This document shows, in pieces, positions 48,373-60,769 of a stretch of 64,000 bases of DNA. A model generated the notes under the pieces. The model saw nothing but the letters and a program-made list of their open reading frames with translations, was not told the DNA's origin and did not search any database. Made by a program: the position numbers and the translations under genes. Origin of the DNA: Elephas maximus indicus. Lineage: Eukaryota > Chordata > Mammalia > Proboscidea > Elephantidae. Positions within the stretch are counted from its first letter, which is position 1; each line of letters opens with the position of its first letter. Location: positions 107,026,480 to 107,090,479 of the forward strand of contig NC_064825.1 of the NCBI RefSeq assembly GCF_024166365.1. Reading direction: 5' to 3'.

Positions 48373-48412
48373 ACACCCAAAACCCAGTGCCATCGAGTCA
48401 ATTTGATTCCTT
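48373..48412 (-). mobile_element. AfroSINE fragment
   Basis: AAAACCCAGTGCCATCGAGT only, at the site where U3 has a whole SINE (22,448). Confidence 0.5.
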
Positions 48413-48499
48413 TTCTTTTTTTTTTTTTTTCATTTTTGAGAACTCTATATACAGAGTTCTCAAAACTGAAAAAGAAGGAAATGGTCTACAAAAATGGTC

Positions 48500-49158
48500 A
48501 TAAAAATAAACAATAACTTATCCAAAGAAAATATGCAGCTGGCAATTTTAAGCATATAAAAATGCTCAGTGTCATTCTTAATTAATAAATTTCAAGTTAA
48601 AACAATAATGATGTACCTCTTTACATCTATTAGACTGTCAGGTAGTTGATAAATATGTGGAGGAACTGGAACATTCATGAACTGCTACTGAACAATTAAA
48701 ATGGCATAAATACTTTAAAAAAATAATTTAAACATTAGGGTCCACGAAGCCTAACCATAGTTTTGAAATGAAATTTAGCCATTCTATTCGTATCTATCTA
48801 ACCAAGGGACACGACAGCACTTTTCCTTATAAAGACATGGGTACAAAAGTCCCTAGCAACTTTATTTGTAATAGTCAAAAAGTAGAATTAATCCAATTGT
48901 TCATCTACTTGAGAATGAATAAACAAATTGTGGTCTATCCAAGAAAATGAATGCCACTCAACCGTAAAATCTACTGAATTATTGTTACATGCAAATATAC
49001 CCATGAAAAGTACAAACCAATACACTGGACTTTGTCAAAATGAAAACTACTCACCCTTAGACATTTATCCCAGAGAAATTAAACCTACGGTCATACAATA
49101 ACCCTTATACAAATTAGTAGACAAGTGGTAACTTTGGTGAAGTGAAAGACAGTACACA
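48500..49158 (+). mobile_element. Old L1 fragment plus the first bases of an L1 tail
   Basis: Counterpart of 1,600-2,118. At about 49,158 it joins sequence equivalent to 4,450, so the rest of both L1s, the reverse RTE end and the old SINE are deleted. Confidence 0.6.
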
Positions 49159-49679
49159 AACAAGCAAAAATCCTAAGCAGACTGATGATGGCACTTGACC
49201 ATGAAATGAGAAGCAAGGGTAACCTTTCTGTTCCTGTGGTCAAAAACAAAACTAGCAAACAAACAAACAAAAAATCCTGAACAATAACAAAAACAGCAAC
49301 AATAGCAACAGCAAATTGGAAATGATACCTCACATATGCGCAATGCATTGCTTTCATTCTATTTAAGACTGTTAAATAATACAAAAAGAAAGTGCATAAG
49401 CACTTCTGCATTTTGTCATCCATTTGAAAAGGCCACTGTAGAAACGGGGAATACTGACAGTTTGTTTTATAGATACAATATTTTAACCCAGATCCCTGTG
49501 TGGTAAAAATGGAAAGTTAGCAAAGAGTAAAACGTAAGAACTTATGAAATAGATAAATACAGACATGTTTACACACTATATAATTGAAAACTTGCTCACT
49601 GGTAAATACAAATTGTCCTGGACAATTAAAGACAACACCTAGATATTTTGTTAAGCTTTTAAGTGGTTCAGGAACAATC

Positions 49680-49801
49680 AACAAATTGCTTGGCATCTCC
49701 TCAGGGAGAAGCTCCATGGGTGAAAAAAAATTCCATAAATTCGTCTCACTCTCCATGTCAAGAAACAATCGGGGAGTCAAGGGAAAGACTTCATTACAGG
49801 T
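49680..49801 (+). promoter_or_regulatory. Candidate OR promoter and first exon, U6
   Basis: TCCTCAGGGA at 49,698-49,707, CCATAAAT at 49,733-49,740 and donor TTACAG/GTAAAA with GT at 49,800-49,801. Acceptor candidate AG at 54,177-54,178, giving a 4.4-kb intron. Confidence 0.55.
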
Positions 49802-50229
49802 AAAAAGAAAGACTATTTCTATATTTTAGTAATATCCAGAATGCTTCAGTGATACCTACAGGGTTTCACCTTTATTCAATGGCAAAGTCATTGTGAAATT
49901 TTAGGATTTCTGAGTCAGTTCTGTGTGCATTCTACATTTTAATTGTGCCTGAGACTAGGATCTCTCTCCCTTTTTCTGTCATTTTTTTTTTCAAATATTC
50001 ACACTTTGTTTCAGAAATTAAATGCTCAAAAGCATCTATGAAACATTCTCATTATATGGCTAAATAACATTACTTTATATAAATAATTATATGAATAAAA
50101 AAGAAACAAAGAGAGAAAAAAAAAAAGTCCTGGATTCAATTTTGCCTCCTAGCTACCCCATGTGTGTCAGAGAGCTGTGATCCATTGGTTTTTCAGTGGC
50201 TGTGACTTTTTACAAGTAGATCTTTCTTT

Positions 50230-50320
50230 CTTTCTTCCAAGGTGCATCTGAGTGGACTCGACTCCCCAAACTTTCAGTTTGTAGCCGAGTGCTTAACTGT
50301 TTGCACCACCCAGGTAGGCT
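50230..50320 (-). mobile_element. Old AfroSINE remnant, reverse
   Basis: CCCCAAACTTTCAGTTTGTA, orthologue of 5,520. Confidence 0.5.
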
Positions 50321-50954
50321 AACTATGTGAATAAAAGAGCTCAAATATGAAAGCGTAGGAAGCATACATAGTATTAAAAAAGTACTGCAGCAGAATTATG
50401 AAGCTGTGCAGGTGTTCATTCTCCAATGTTGATGTCTTTCAAAATCCTTAGTTGCATAGTGGCTCTGGGCTCTTCTTATGTCCCTCTCAAGTGCGATTTA
50501 AATATTTAATGCATATTTAAATAACTGCATAAATGTGCATTTTTGCTAAACTCTCGCTGAGGAAACAAATAAATTTCCATCGCACATCTCTTGTTGAGAT
50601 ATGAAAAGCAATTTCTGGAGTTTAGGAAACTTTTAAGTAGCCAGATTGATGATGATAGTATAATTGATACCAAAAATACATAGCTTTATGAATTGAGAAT
50701 TAGATATTCAACAAAGACAGTAAACTATGGAAAATAGCTTGGCGCTCTCCATGGAACTCCAGAACTGTTGAGAGGAAGTCCGCTTTCTTTCCCTAACCTT
50801 ATATGAAAAACAGTACTTACTAATATAAGTCCTTTTTTTCTTCTGCCTTTCATCATTGCAACCAAACAAGATTTATACTGCTTTTATTGTATTAATTGAA
50901 GATAGTTGATTTCCCTACTGATACCCAGCTCAGTACTTCTTAAAAAAAAAAAAA

Positions 50955-51715
50955 TAAATAATATTGTTTTAAGTGAAAGTTTGCATCCAAATTAATTTTT
51001 CAATCAAAGATTCTTAAAAAAATGTGTCAGCACTCTTCTCATTTCCTTCCTGGCTCCCCTTTTTCCATTAGTCAGGTTTCCCAGTCCTCCTTGTCTTCTT
51101 GTTCTTGCTCTTTTGGCTACAGTATTTGATTGTTTTAAGAGGCACATTCTTCACAGATTTTATTGTTTAATTTAACAGCCCCAACTGTTATTGGGCTGAA
51201 AGGTGACCACGCAAACCAAAACCAAACCCACTGCCGTCGAATCGATTCCAACTCATAGCGACCCTATAGGACAGAGTAGAACTGCCCCACAGAGTTTCCA
51301 AGGAGTGCCTGGAGGATTTGAACTGTCGACCTCTTGGTTAGCAGCTGTAGCACTTAACCACTACGCCACCAGGGTATCCTGGTGGCCACTGGGAGCGTCT
51401 ATAGTTTCACATAGAATATTGTCTTAAGACAATTGTCTCAGGGGTTTCTCCAGCCTCTTTCAAACCAGTAAATTTGTTTTGTTTTGTTTTTTTAAATTTG
51501 GATTTTTTTGTGTGTGTATATATTTTTTTCTCATTCTGCCCCAGACTCTCTATTGTGATCCTGGTCAGGTTTGTCTGTAGTCGTAGCCAGGCACCATCTA
51601 GTTCTTCTCGTCTCAGGTTAGAAAAGGCTGTGGTTCGTGTGGACCATATGTCCTTTGGACTAATTGATTCATTATGTCTTTGATTGTCTTCATTCTCCTT
51701 TGTTCTAGGTGGGAA
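50955..51715 (-). mobile_element. L1 3' UTR, reverse, split by a SINE
   Basis: Counterpart of 6,296-6,880, interrupted at 51,212-51,378. Confidence 0.6.
51212..51378 (-). mobile_element. Young AfroSINE, reverse, U6 only
   Basis: Little diverged (GCCGTCGAATCGATTCC, CATAGCGACCCTATAGGACA). GGTGACCAC before and GGTGGCCAC after look like a 9-bp target duplication. U1 and U4 have the empty site. Confidence 0.85.
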
Positions 51716-52283
51716 GAGGCTAATAGTTTCTTTTCTGATATAAGCAATGTGTGTTTATAGGGTCACAACCTTATAAGCAATGTTTTATATGAGACAGTGT
51801 ATTTCCCCAGTACCCATTTTATTATTTATTATGATGCTATTGTTTTTTTCTGCTGCTTGATAATTCCTGACTCAGAAGCTGCTGCAACTGTTATTTCATG
51901 TAACTAGTATGTTCAAACCATTCATTATTTTACCTTAAAGTGCCATCTTCATTCTTCTCTGGCTTTTTTTTTTTTTTTTGATCTGTAGCTTATTATGGAT
52001 ACACATATACATTTTAATATAAATATAGTTATATTCATTATGTACTATATAATAGTTTAAACTACAGGATTTCTTTATCCAAATGGAATTTTTTAATGAA
52101 ATTTTTTAAAATAATATCAATGACATGGACCTCACTTTCTCCCAATTTGTTCAAATTTCCTCGCACTGTCTTAGATTCTTCCATGAGCAAATATATCTGA
52201 TTTATTACAAACAACTTTGTATATTAGTTATAATGAAAATACTCCTAGGTTAGGGCATATTTTAAGTAAACTTATATTAAAAC

Positions 52284-52430
52284 ACACTGCTGTTAAGGTG
52301 ATCCTGACTGAACAGTGACCCCCTAGGTTTTCCAAGGCTGTAAATAACATGGAAGCAGACTGCCACATCTTTCTCCCATGGAGCCACTGATGGTTAACTG
52401 CTGACCTTTACGTTGGCAGTTCATCAACTT
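52284..52430 (-). mobile_element. AfroSINE, reverse
   Basis: Orthologue of 7,430 and 34,378. Confidence 0.6.
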
Positions 52431-52704
52431 ATATTAAAGTGTATTAAAAAACCCTAGAAGATGTATAATCCAGAATATTGGCACACTGATGGTCCCATTT
52501 TAGTCATGAAGTTGTAGATGGGAGAGGGAAGGCCAGGACTCAGTTACATGGATAAATAGCTACTCATCATCATAACCCTGATGTAGAAGCTAGGTCACAC
52601 TAGAAGAATTTCGTATACATAAGTCCTTTCATGTAACTTACTGTCATCATTTTAAAAATAAGAACAACACTATATACTTGCTTTTGAGACTTATGTCCCG
52701 ATAC

Positions 52705-52805
52705 CTTAAATGCATTGAAACATTTAATCCTTGTTTATTTTTCCAACAACCCTGAAAGAAAGTGTTCATTTTGCATTTGTGAATAAAGAAATTCAGGTAT
52801 CTTAT
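52705..52805 (+). mobile_element. MIR fragment
   Basis: CCAACAACCCTGAAAGAAAG; orthologue of 7,875. Confidence 0.55.
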
Positions 52806-52815
52806 TCTATAACCC

Positions 52816-53043
52816 ACAAAACCAGAATGAAACCCATTGCCATCAAGTCGATTCCAACTTCTAACGACCATATAAAATAAATAAATAAATAAACCCATAG
52901 CTGTCGAGTTGATTCTGACTCATAGGAACCATATAGGACAGAGTAAAACTGCCCCACAGAGTTTCCAAGGAGTACCTGGTAGATTTGAGCTGCCGACCTT
53001 TTTGTTAGCAGTCCTAGCACTTAACCACTGAGCGCCAGGGCTT
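52816..53043 (-). mobile_element. AfroSINE with duplicated tail, reverse, U6 only
   Basis: A SINE tail fragment (52,830-52,868), an AAATAAATAAATAAAT spacer and then a whole SINE to 53,043. This suggests either two nested insertions or one insertion with a repeated tail. Flanked by TCTATAACCCA on both sides. Confidence 0.75.
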
Positions 53044-53477
53044 CTATAACCCAGAAGTGGAGGTATAACAGAGACTATATCTACATGGGTTTTGCACCTG
53101 GAATATATATCCCCATATAAAGACAGGTAATCCCCACCATGATTGATTAGATTTTCCTTGTTAATCATGTGTTCAATACCTGTCAAGTGTGTTGTTTCAG
53201 TCTGTACCACCCGTGGCACAAGGGCTTTTATAGGACTCTGTTTTAAAGTAAGGCGTATTAAATGTTTCCCACATTTCGTGCATTTGAACTTTCAAGTTTT
53301 TAAATGAAATTAACATATTTATTAAAATTGTGTAAATGTCATGGTGTAATTGTCATTACATAAATGAAAAAAAGAAAGTTTAGTAATCATCCATATACCT
53401 ATCACTTAAATTTTCTAACTTATTTTTATTTTTTTTTCATGTATCCATATGCATAAAAATAAATAAATGAATAAAAT

Positions 53478-53632
53478 GACACCCATTGCCATCAAGTTGA
53501 TTCCGACTCATAGAGACACTATAGCACAGGATAGAAGTCCCCACATGTTTTGTAAGGAGAGGCTGGTAGATGCAAAAAGCCAATTTTTTGGCTATCAGCC
53601 AAGCTCTTAACCACTGCTCCACCAGGAACCCC
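53478..53632 (-). mobile_element. AfroSINE, reverse, next to TG/TA tract
   Basis: Orthologue of 8,393 and 35,340. Confidence 0.7.
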
Positions 53633-53765
53633 ATCTATGTACATGTATGTGTGTGTGTAAGTATTGTGTATATGTGCATGTATATGTATCTGTACATTTG
53701 CATCTACATGTACATGTACATCTAGACCTACATCTTTATCTGTGTCTATTTCTACCTCTGTATCA
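53633..53765. repeat. Alternating purine-pyrimidine tract, U6
   Basis: ATGTACATGTATGTGTGTGT and similar, ending about 430 bp before the ancestral ATG. Confidence 0.75.
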
Positions 53766-54176
53766 GGGTTTCTCATCTTCCGCCCTAGTGACTTTTTAGA
53801 CTGGAAATTTTGTCATTGTGGGGAGTTACTCTGTATATAGTACAATGTTTAGTAACATCCCAGGCTTCCATTAGATACCAGTAGTGCCCTTCTCCTAGTT
53901 GTGATATCCAAAACGTCTCAGGCATTCACAAGTGTTCTTTGGGAAGCAAATTTTCCCCAACTGATAACAAGATAGATTTTTCTCTCTTTCCCTCTATGCT
54001 TTTCTCAGTCTTCATGTACTTATGTTTTATTTGTGGGAGGTGGGTTTAATTTCAAATAACTATATTGGGCAATTTGGATTTATCTTAATCATTTAGCATA
54101 TTACCTTAGTATGCTGAAAACCTACCAGATATGCTACATAAAACTTGTTCACTATGCTGATGTCTCTATCCACAAC

Positions 54177-54178
54177 AG
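54177..54178 (+). promoter_or_regulatory. Candidate 3' splice acceptor, U6
   Basis: TGTCTCTATCCACAACAG precedes GTTTCCTG, 18 bp before the ancestral ATG at 54,197. Confidence 0.5.
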
Positions 54179-54196
54179 GTTTCCTGATAGACCTAG

Positions 54197-55164
54197 ATGG
54201 ACAAACACAATCTAACAGCACTGAATGAATTCATCTGATGGGAATCACAGACCACACAGAGCTGCAGGCGCCATTGTTCAGGCCGTTCCTCATCATCTAC
54301 ATGATCTCAGTGGTGGGCAACTTGGGCATCATCATCCTCACCAAGATGGACTTCAAGCTACAAACTCCCATGTACTTTTTTCTCAGACACCTGGCTATCA
54401 CTGATCTTGGTTACTCAACAACTGTGGGACCAAAAATGCTGGCAAATTTTGTTGTGGATGAAAATACAATCTCCTATTACTTTTGTGCTGCACAACTAAC
54501 ATTCTTTATTTTGTTCATAAATGTTGAACTTTTCATTTTGCCAGCAATGTCCTACGACCGATATGTGGCCATCTGTAACCCTCTGCTCTACTCAGTCACC
54601 ATGTCACAAAGGGTGTGTTCAGTGCTGGTGGCAATCCTCTGTCTTTATTGTGCATTTGTTTCTCTTCTCTTCACCATAAAGATTTTTAGTTTATCCTTCT
54701 GTGGCTACAATGTCATCAGTCATTTCTACTGTGACCCGAACCTTTTGTTATCTTTGCTCTGCTCAAACGCACGTGAAATTCAATTGATCATTCTCATCGC
54801 AGCATCTATTGATGTGATTACATCCCCTTTAATAGTGCTTGTTTCCTACCTGCTTGTTTTTGTAGCCATTTTCAGGATGAACTCAGCTGTGGGCAGGCAC
54901 AAGGCCTTCTCCACCTGTGGATCCCACCTGACGGCAGTGATAGTGTTCTATGGGACTTTAATCTTTATGTACATGCAGCCCAAATCCAATCATTCCTTTG
55001 ATGGTGATAAAGTAGCTTCCATATTTTATACCCTGGTTATCCCCATGTTGAATCCCTTGATTTATAGCTTGAGGAACAAAAACGTAAAATATGCCCTACA
55101 TAAGACACGGAAAAAAATATGGATCATCTTTTCTACAGTTTGGTGTGTCATATGGTTCCTATAA
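54197..55164 (+). pseudogene. OR8K: OR8K-like odorant receptor with an N-terminal frameshift; 308-aa ORF remains
   Basis: The ancestral ATG at 54,197 reads 13 codons (MDKHNLTALNEFI), then meets TGA at 54,236 because one T is missing from TTCATTCTG. The stop overlaps an in-frame ATG (TGATG, ATG at 54,238-54,240). From there 308 aa are open to 55,164 with all receptor marks: GN of TM1, PMYFFLRHLA, MSYDRYVAIC with intact [24 protein letters not shown]. Starting there removes about 15 residues, including the NLT glycosylation site. A Ser-to-Pro change before the DRY region (FILPAMSYDRY) is unusual in TM3. The C terminus runs longer than in the U4 copy because TGA is TGG. AATAAA lies at 55,902. 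It may be a very recent pseudogene or a shortened functional receptor. Confidence 0.8.
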
Positions 55165-55392
55165 ATTACATGATGGGCTTCAAACCTTGTCTGTTTGCCT
55201 CCTTAGGGTATAAACTACAGAGTATAGAAAGCGCAAATATAGTCCACATATATTTATAAATATCTCATGTGCCAGTCGCTCTTCTAAATGCATTAATCAA
55301 CAAAAGAGTAAAAACCTTTGCCTTCCTTGAACTGCAGGGATGGATCACAAATATAACAATTAAGTAAATTTTATAGTAAAGAAGAATGTGCT

Positions 55393-55600
55393 GGGGCCCT
55401 GGTGGCACAGTGATTAATGTGCTTGGCTGCTAACTGAAAGGTCAGTGGTTCAAACCCACCAGTCAATACCTGGGAGAAATATGTGGCAGTTGGTATCCAT
55501 AGATTTACAGCCTTGGAAACCCTATCGGACAATTCTAATCTGTCCTATAGAGTCACTATGAGTCAGGATCTCCTGAACAACAGTGCATTTGGGTTTTTTG
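55393..55600 (+). mobile_element. AfroSINE, forward
   Basis: GGGGCCCTGGTGGCACAGTG head; first half of the pair shared with U1 and U4. Confidence 0.8.
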
Positions 55601-55617
55601 AGAATGTGATAAAAAAT

Positions 55618-55772
55618 AAAATCCTTTGCCGTTGAATTGATTCTGACTGATAGTGACCCTATAAGACAGGGTATAACTTGGTCCATAGATTTTCCAAGGA
55701 GTGGCTGGTGGACCTGAACTGCTGACCTTTTGGTTAGCAGCTAAGCTCTTACCCAATGGACCACAATGGCTC
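55618..55772 (-). mobile_element. AfroSINE, reverse
   Basis: Second half of the pair; ends GGACCACAATGGCTCC. Confidence 0.75.
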
Positions 55773-56837
55773 CAGGAGAGTATGTTAAAAAATTGGAAAC
55801 CATGAAATCAGGCAAGGAGTGTGAATATGCTGAGTGCGAGTGGGAAAAAGTGCTGGGTACAAAACTGGAGTTATAGTGACTCTGTTTTTTTCAACTATTA
55901 AAATAAATTTTACAGTGTCAGTATTTGTGTATGTGTGTATCATAGTTTCTGAGTGGGGATATTAGATTCTGCCAGGTTTTAATGATTCTCAGTGTATTGT
56001 GATGACTTGAGTTACTCAGTGATGTCAATTTGCTCAAATGTCTCCATTCCAGACTTTAGGGTTACGTTCTTTTCTTATTAAGGCTTTTACTTTCCCATGT
56101 TAATCTGTTAACCTAGCTTACTCTTCAGCACTTCAAAGATTCGGCTCCACATCTGACTTTATTTTAATCAGTGCATTTTTGCCGAGATAAGTACACACAC
56201 CAATTAAGATACATTTCTTGAGGTCATCTATAGTTGTTCCCAGGTTTGGAATCCTTTCTCCACTTGTTCTTATTTAATAATTTCCTTTATTGTTTAAAGA
56301 ATTGTTATCTTTTATTATGTATATGGAAAGTTTTTAAAAAACATTTGTTCAATTATTTCTTTGTGTATTTCCTTGAGTAACAGGATATGCTATGATGAGT
56401 TAAATTTGTTGCCTGTCTTTCATTGTTTTGGCTTTCCTAACATTTGCTCAGTATTTATCATGCACTATATTTCCATTAACTTTTTCTTCCTACTTGTGAG
56501 AGGCAAAATGAGATAATCCTATTATTTGCACCAAGATGTATTTCTAGTTGATGTGAGGTATGTTACATGGCAAGGATACAGTTTTCTTGCCTTATGGACA
56601 TAGTTGCTCCATGTTATTCCTCAAATTTTACCAAGTATTTTTCTTTATTATTATTTTTTCTTTGTAAAATTTCTAGGAGTTTACTGAAGCTACCAGAGTC
56701 TAAATTGTTTTAATGGCTCACTATCATGAAATAAAATCCCTCATGTAGCCAAGGAAATTCAGATAAAAATAGTCCATTGGGATATAAGAGAATGTGCATG
56801 TTATATTGTCATATGAGCATCAATATTTTTGAAAGGT
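55773..56837. other. Gene-free 3' flank shared with U1
   Basis: Homologous to 10,799-11,960 (for example GAGAGGCAAAATGAGATAAT). No gene seen. Confidence 0.6.
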
Positions 56838-57428
56838 TGAAGCAGCTAGAAGGAGAAGATGACCATGATAAGACAGAGTTACCCAGGCTGGGGGAAATTC
56901 TACTGCCTGGAGCAGCTTGCTTGGCACCCCTCTCACCCACCCCCCTAGCTTTACATTAGAATTCTGGTTTCTTTTCTTGATATTTCCCCTAGCTTTACAT
57001 TAAAATCTTGGTTTCCCTCTTTTTAATTCCTGCCCAAACTAGAGGAAATTGGCAGATCTGGTTTAGATGCCATGTGGACATGCAGGGTAACCTTTTAAGC
57101 ATCATACATAGTAAATTCCCCATCTCTGGGTGGAGTTTAACTACCATATTCTGAAGACACTTTACATGAAGTTTATTTAAACCACATTGCACCAAAGTAG
57201 TTTGATTAATAATGTTGCTTTTGTAACTTGTAAGAGCTTCCTACTTATAAAATCCTTAAAAGTAACTTTTTGCCTCACTCTCACTGAGCAGTCTTGGCAA
57301 CATCAGCCCCAACAGTTTCTTCCCTTGGACAATGAAATAAAGTTGTCTTTCTATTCTCCCACTTGAGTTTCTGGTTTATTGGATGAGACAAGTCAGTCCA
57401 AGTGGAACCAGGGATTTCCACAGCAACA
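56838..57428 (+). mobile_element. ERV solo LTR
   Basis: Homologous to the LTR at 11,961-12,549, ends ACAGCAACA, and passes directly into host flank without leader sequence. AATAAAG near 57,333. Confidence 0.5.
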
Positions 57429-57489
57429 ATGAGCACAACCAGGCAATAATACCTTATACTTGTTGACTGGTTGTATCATTGCCATTCTT

Positions 57490-57650
57490 CAATGTCTAGT
57501 TAATTTAGTTTTCACAACAGCTCTGTGAGGCAGATTCTATTAATATTTATGAAATTCAGACGAAAAAATGAAGGTACAAAGAGGGTAAATAAATTACCCA
57601 AGTTCAACTCACAAAGATTAAATAAATAAATAGTCCAAGTTCCCAGTGGT
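57490..57650 (+). mobile_element. MIR
   Basis: Good MIR layout: TTTTCACAACAGCTCTGTGA, GGCAGATTCTATTA, then AAATTACCCAAGTTCAACTC. Confidence 0.75.
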
Positions 57651-58045
57651 CTTAAGCATTAGAATCAAGTTCCAAACATGGTCTAGCTCCAGGTTCCAGG
57701 TTCCAGGTTCATAGCAGCTAGTCTAAAATATTTCTTAATGCAAATATTTTGCTTTAATGATGTCATGCCTGAGATGACAGCGAATATCCGATTAAAAGAA
57801 GAGAAATAGCAGTGAGGTTCATAAAATAGTGAATACCTAGGACAATGTCTGGGAGAGAAAATGAATTCAACAGAGGCAATGAATTAATATATTGACACAG
57901 CAATCTAATTGATTCATTTGAATGCATTATTTGTTCAAACTAAATAATGGAAAACCATCACAATGTGGATGCAGGACGTAGTCTGAGCAGGCTTATAATA
58001 AATGTTCAGTGAGGGATATAAGGAATTATCATAATGTATTAAGAT

Positions 58046-58206
58046 ACAGGAACCTTGGTGACACAGTGGTTAGAGCTCAGGTGCTAAATAAAGGTCAGCA
58101 GTTCGAACTCACCAGCACCCCTTTTGAAACCCTAGGGGGCAGTCTTAGTCTGTCCTGAGTAGGTAGGAGTTGGAATTGACTGGGCGGCATACGTTTGGTT
58201 TTTTGG
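58046..58206 (+). mobile_element. AfroSINE, forward, shortened body
   Basis: GAACCTTGGTGACACAGTGG head and GAAACCCTAGGGGGCAG body, missing about 40 bp in between; ends GGTTTTTTGGTTT. Confidence 0.75.
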
Positions 58207-58739
58207 TTTAGAAAGGAAGATTTTAAAAATCAATAAACAAGGAAGTTCCCATTTTAAGAAATGATTTTTGGACTTTTGCCTTGAGAAGTTCAGCCACTTT
58301 TTAAAAACAAAGATACTATCGATGTTACTTCTTTAAAAAAGGAGGTCTGTGAGAAGATTTATTCCCCATCATCTTCTTCCTGGACTTTGTTGCTGTGTGA
58401 ACTTCAACTTTGGGGGAAATTAATTTAAGAACAATGGATTACCAAATATATTAACTTTGATTTTGCTGAGCTACCAAACCAATGAGAGACTTCAGGCCCC
58501 ATTACTGGACATTTTTTTTTTTTTTCTTTTCCAGTTCCTTTTTTAAACTAAATTAAAACCTACTATTTGAATGATTCATTTATTTATTGAGTGTTTCATT
58601 ACATGTTGGGAAAAAGAATTTCTAGATGATACAATGAAGAGAGATAGAAGCACTACATGCAATTGTGAAGGTTGGGCACCGTGGAGTTCCATATATAATT
58701 TGCCATTTATATACTCTAAGACTTGAAAGAACCATCCTT

Positions 58740-59065
58740 AAATGTGCAATATATTCGGTATTGCCACGATTAATGTAAACTTCCAAGAGCTTCCCACCAC
58801 AGTAATCATACCTACCAAAAGGAAAACACACAACTCATTGATACCCATCAACTCAAAGAAAATATATTTGTTAAATCCACTCGAACAATTTTTCATTGAA
58901 GGAGCTCCTGAAAATAAGAGAAACAGAGAAAGAGGGAGAGACAGTGAATGATAAGAAAATACTGAGCAGCTTGATATACACATAAATATTATTACAGTTA
59001 TAAGAAGAAATAATCTGTGATTCATTAAAATATTTAATAATTCCCAATAATCTTAATGCTTGCTG
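58740..59065. other. Gene-free flank shared with U1
   Basis: Homologous to 13,961-14,296; small open frames are not conserved between the two copies. Confidence 0.55.
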
Positions 59066-59300
59066 TTTTACAGTGCCAGGGGTTGATACTGATCACAGAA
59101 ACCCCATGAACAACAGAACAAAAGAGGGCCTGGTTCTGCACTACCTCACAATCATTGCTATGTTTGAGCCCATTGTTGCAGACACTGTGTCAATCCATCT
59201 CACTGAGCTTCTTTCTATTTTTAACTGACCCTCTACTATACCAACCATGATGTCCTTCTCCCAGTACTGAACCCACCCAACAAGTGTTAAATAGTACCTG
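59066..59300 (-). mobile_element. RTE 3'-end fragment, reverse
   Basis: CACAATCATTGCTATGTTTG region; orthologue of 14,297. Confidence 0.65.
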
Positions 59301-60257
59301 CATATGATTTCTCTTTTAGAAAAAGTTACCACCAAGCAGATGGGGCTGAGAGAATTGACAAATTGGGACTACATATATTGCAGGATTCCTTAGAGAAAGA
59401 GTAAACTGGTGGAGAGGTGAACACAAATGATGAGGTAGGGAAGCCTCAGAAGTCAAGTTACAGGAAGAGTGATATTTCAATTTCCAGTATATGTGAACGG
59501 CGCACCCTAGAACTGTGAAGGGCATGCCTTTTACTACAACATGAAATGTTTCTTCCAGTTTCCACTGTGTCATACTCTAGCAGAAGTTCTTAAAATTATA
59601 GCCAGTCTTACCTATATACAATGGCAACTAACAACGATAACAAACCTGTATAGTCTCCTTGATGAGAACAAAAATATTTAGTATGCTATTACATTAGTTA
59701 AATACCACCAAACATGCACAATACATGAAATAACAGTGAAGTACAAGATCAGATGTACCTGTCCATTTACATAATTATTAGCTTAAAATATTAGTTTACT
59801 ACTTGGACCAATAGAAATTAGTCATCCCTAGAGTAGGCAAAATAAATATTCAACATTTATTCTGTCACAGAAAATGTTTTCATTTTTAAAACTCACTTTT
59901 TCATGGAACTTACCTATGGACATCACAACCCATTGATTCTATGGAATTTGTGAACTTATATAAAATAATCGATACAGAAATAAAATATAAGAACTTTTTA
60001 CAAGGCTTTATTTTCTAAAAAAAATCATTAAATTTTCATGATCTTTCTAACCATAAAAAAAAAAAAAAAACCATAGAGACATTTAATACCTGCTCAGGTA
60101 AGCATGGGTTCTACATCTTTTAAAGTGCTTCATACATGGATATAGCTTTTATTTCACATCTAGAAAGTCAGACAAAATGCCTTTATTTCTTGTTACTTTT
60201 ATTTTTTAAATCCTTTTATTGAGATATAAATAACACAGCATAAAATTTTCTCATGTG
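59301..60257. other. AT-rich gene-free flank shared with U1
   Basis: Homologous to 14,526-15,444. An A run at 60,055-60,070 is the only notable feature. Confidence 0.55.
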
Positions 60258-60757
60258 TCTTGAATTTTTTCTTCCATTCTTTCAGCTTGAGAAATGTCAA
60301 ACATGTCCTCCCTTTTTAGTTTTTAACTCTAGGTCTTAGCACTTTTCATTATAATACTTTAAATTGTCTTCTAGAGCCTCCCTTTGAAATCTGTTCACCT
60401 CTTCGACTGTATTATTTCTCTTGTTTGCTTTAGCTACTGTACATTCAAGAACAAATGTCAGGGTATCTTCTCACATGCATTTGGTTTTGTCTTTCTTGTC
60501 TTTTAATGATCTTTTGAATTCTTCAGGTGTGACGTACTTGATGACATCTAAACTTGACTAATCTGCAGCCATTAGTGTTCAATGTGTCAAATCAATTCTT
60601 GGGTTCATCTCTAAATTTTTGGTAGGATATATTTAAGGTCATATTTTGGTTTTCGTGGACTCGCTCTAGATTTCTTCAGCTTCAACTTGTACTTGCATAT
60701 GAGCAATTGACTGTCAGTTCTGTGGTTGGCCCCTGATTTGTTCTGACTGATGATATT
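60258..60757 (-). mobile_element. RTE fragment, reverse, cut at 60,757
   Basis: Homologous to 15,445-15,950. It breaks off at TGATGATATTG, where the U1 copy runs on for another 670 bp. Confidence 0.75.
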
Positions 60758-60769
60758 GAGCCTCTCCTC

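Larger units (their letters stand above)
49802..54176 (+). other. Candidate 5' UTR intron of the U6 receptor
   Basis: No gene. Same order of repeats as in U1 and U4 plus two AfroSINE insertions unique to this unit. Confidence 0.5.
57429..58739. other. Flank kept in U6 but lost from U1
   Basis: 1.3 kb without a gene. It contains a MIR, an AfroSINE and a small CCAGGTT triplication near 57,690. U1 has ERV interior in its place. Confidence 0.5.
47020..60757 (+). repeat. OR array unit U6
   Basis: Same order as U1: RTE end, LTR, old L1, promoter candidate, intron, receptor, SINE pair, ERV LTR, reverse RTE. It differs by a 2.3-kb deletion near 49,158, two young SINEs in the intron and a cut of the reverse RTE at 60,757. 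Confidence 0.75.
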
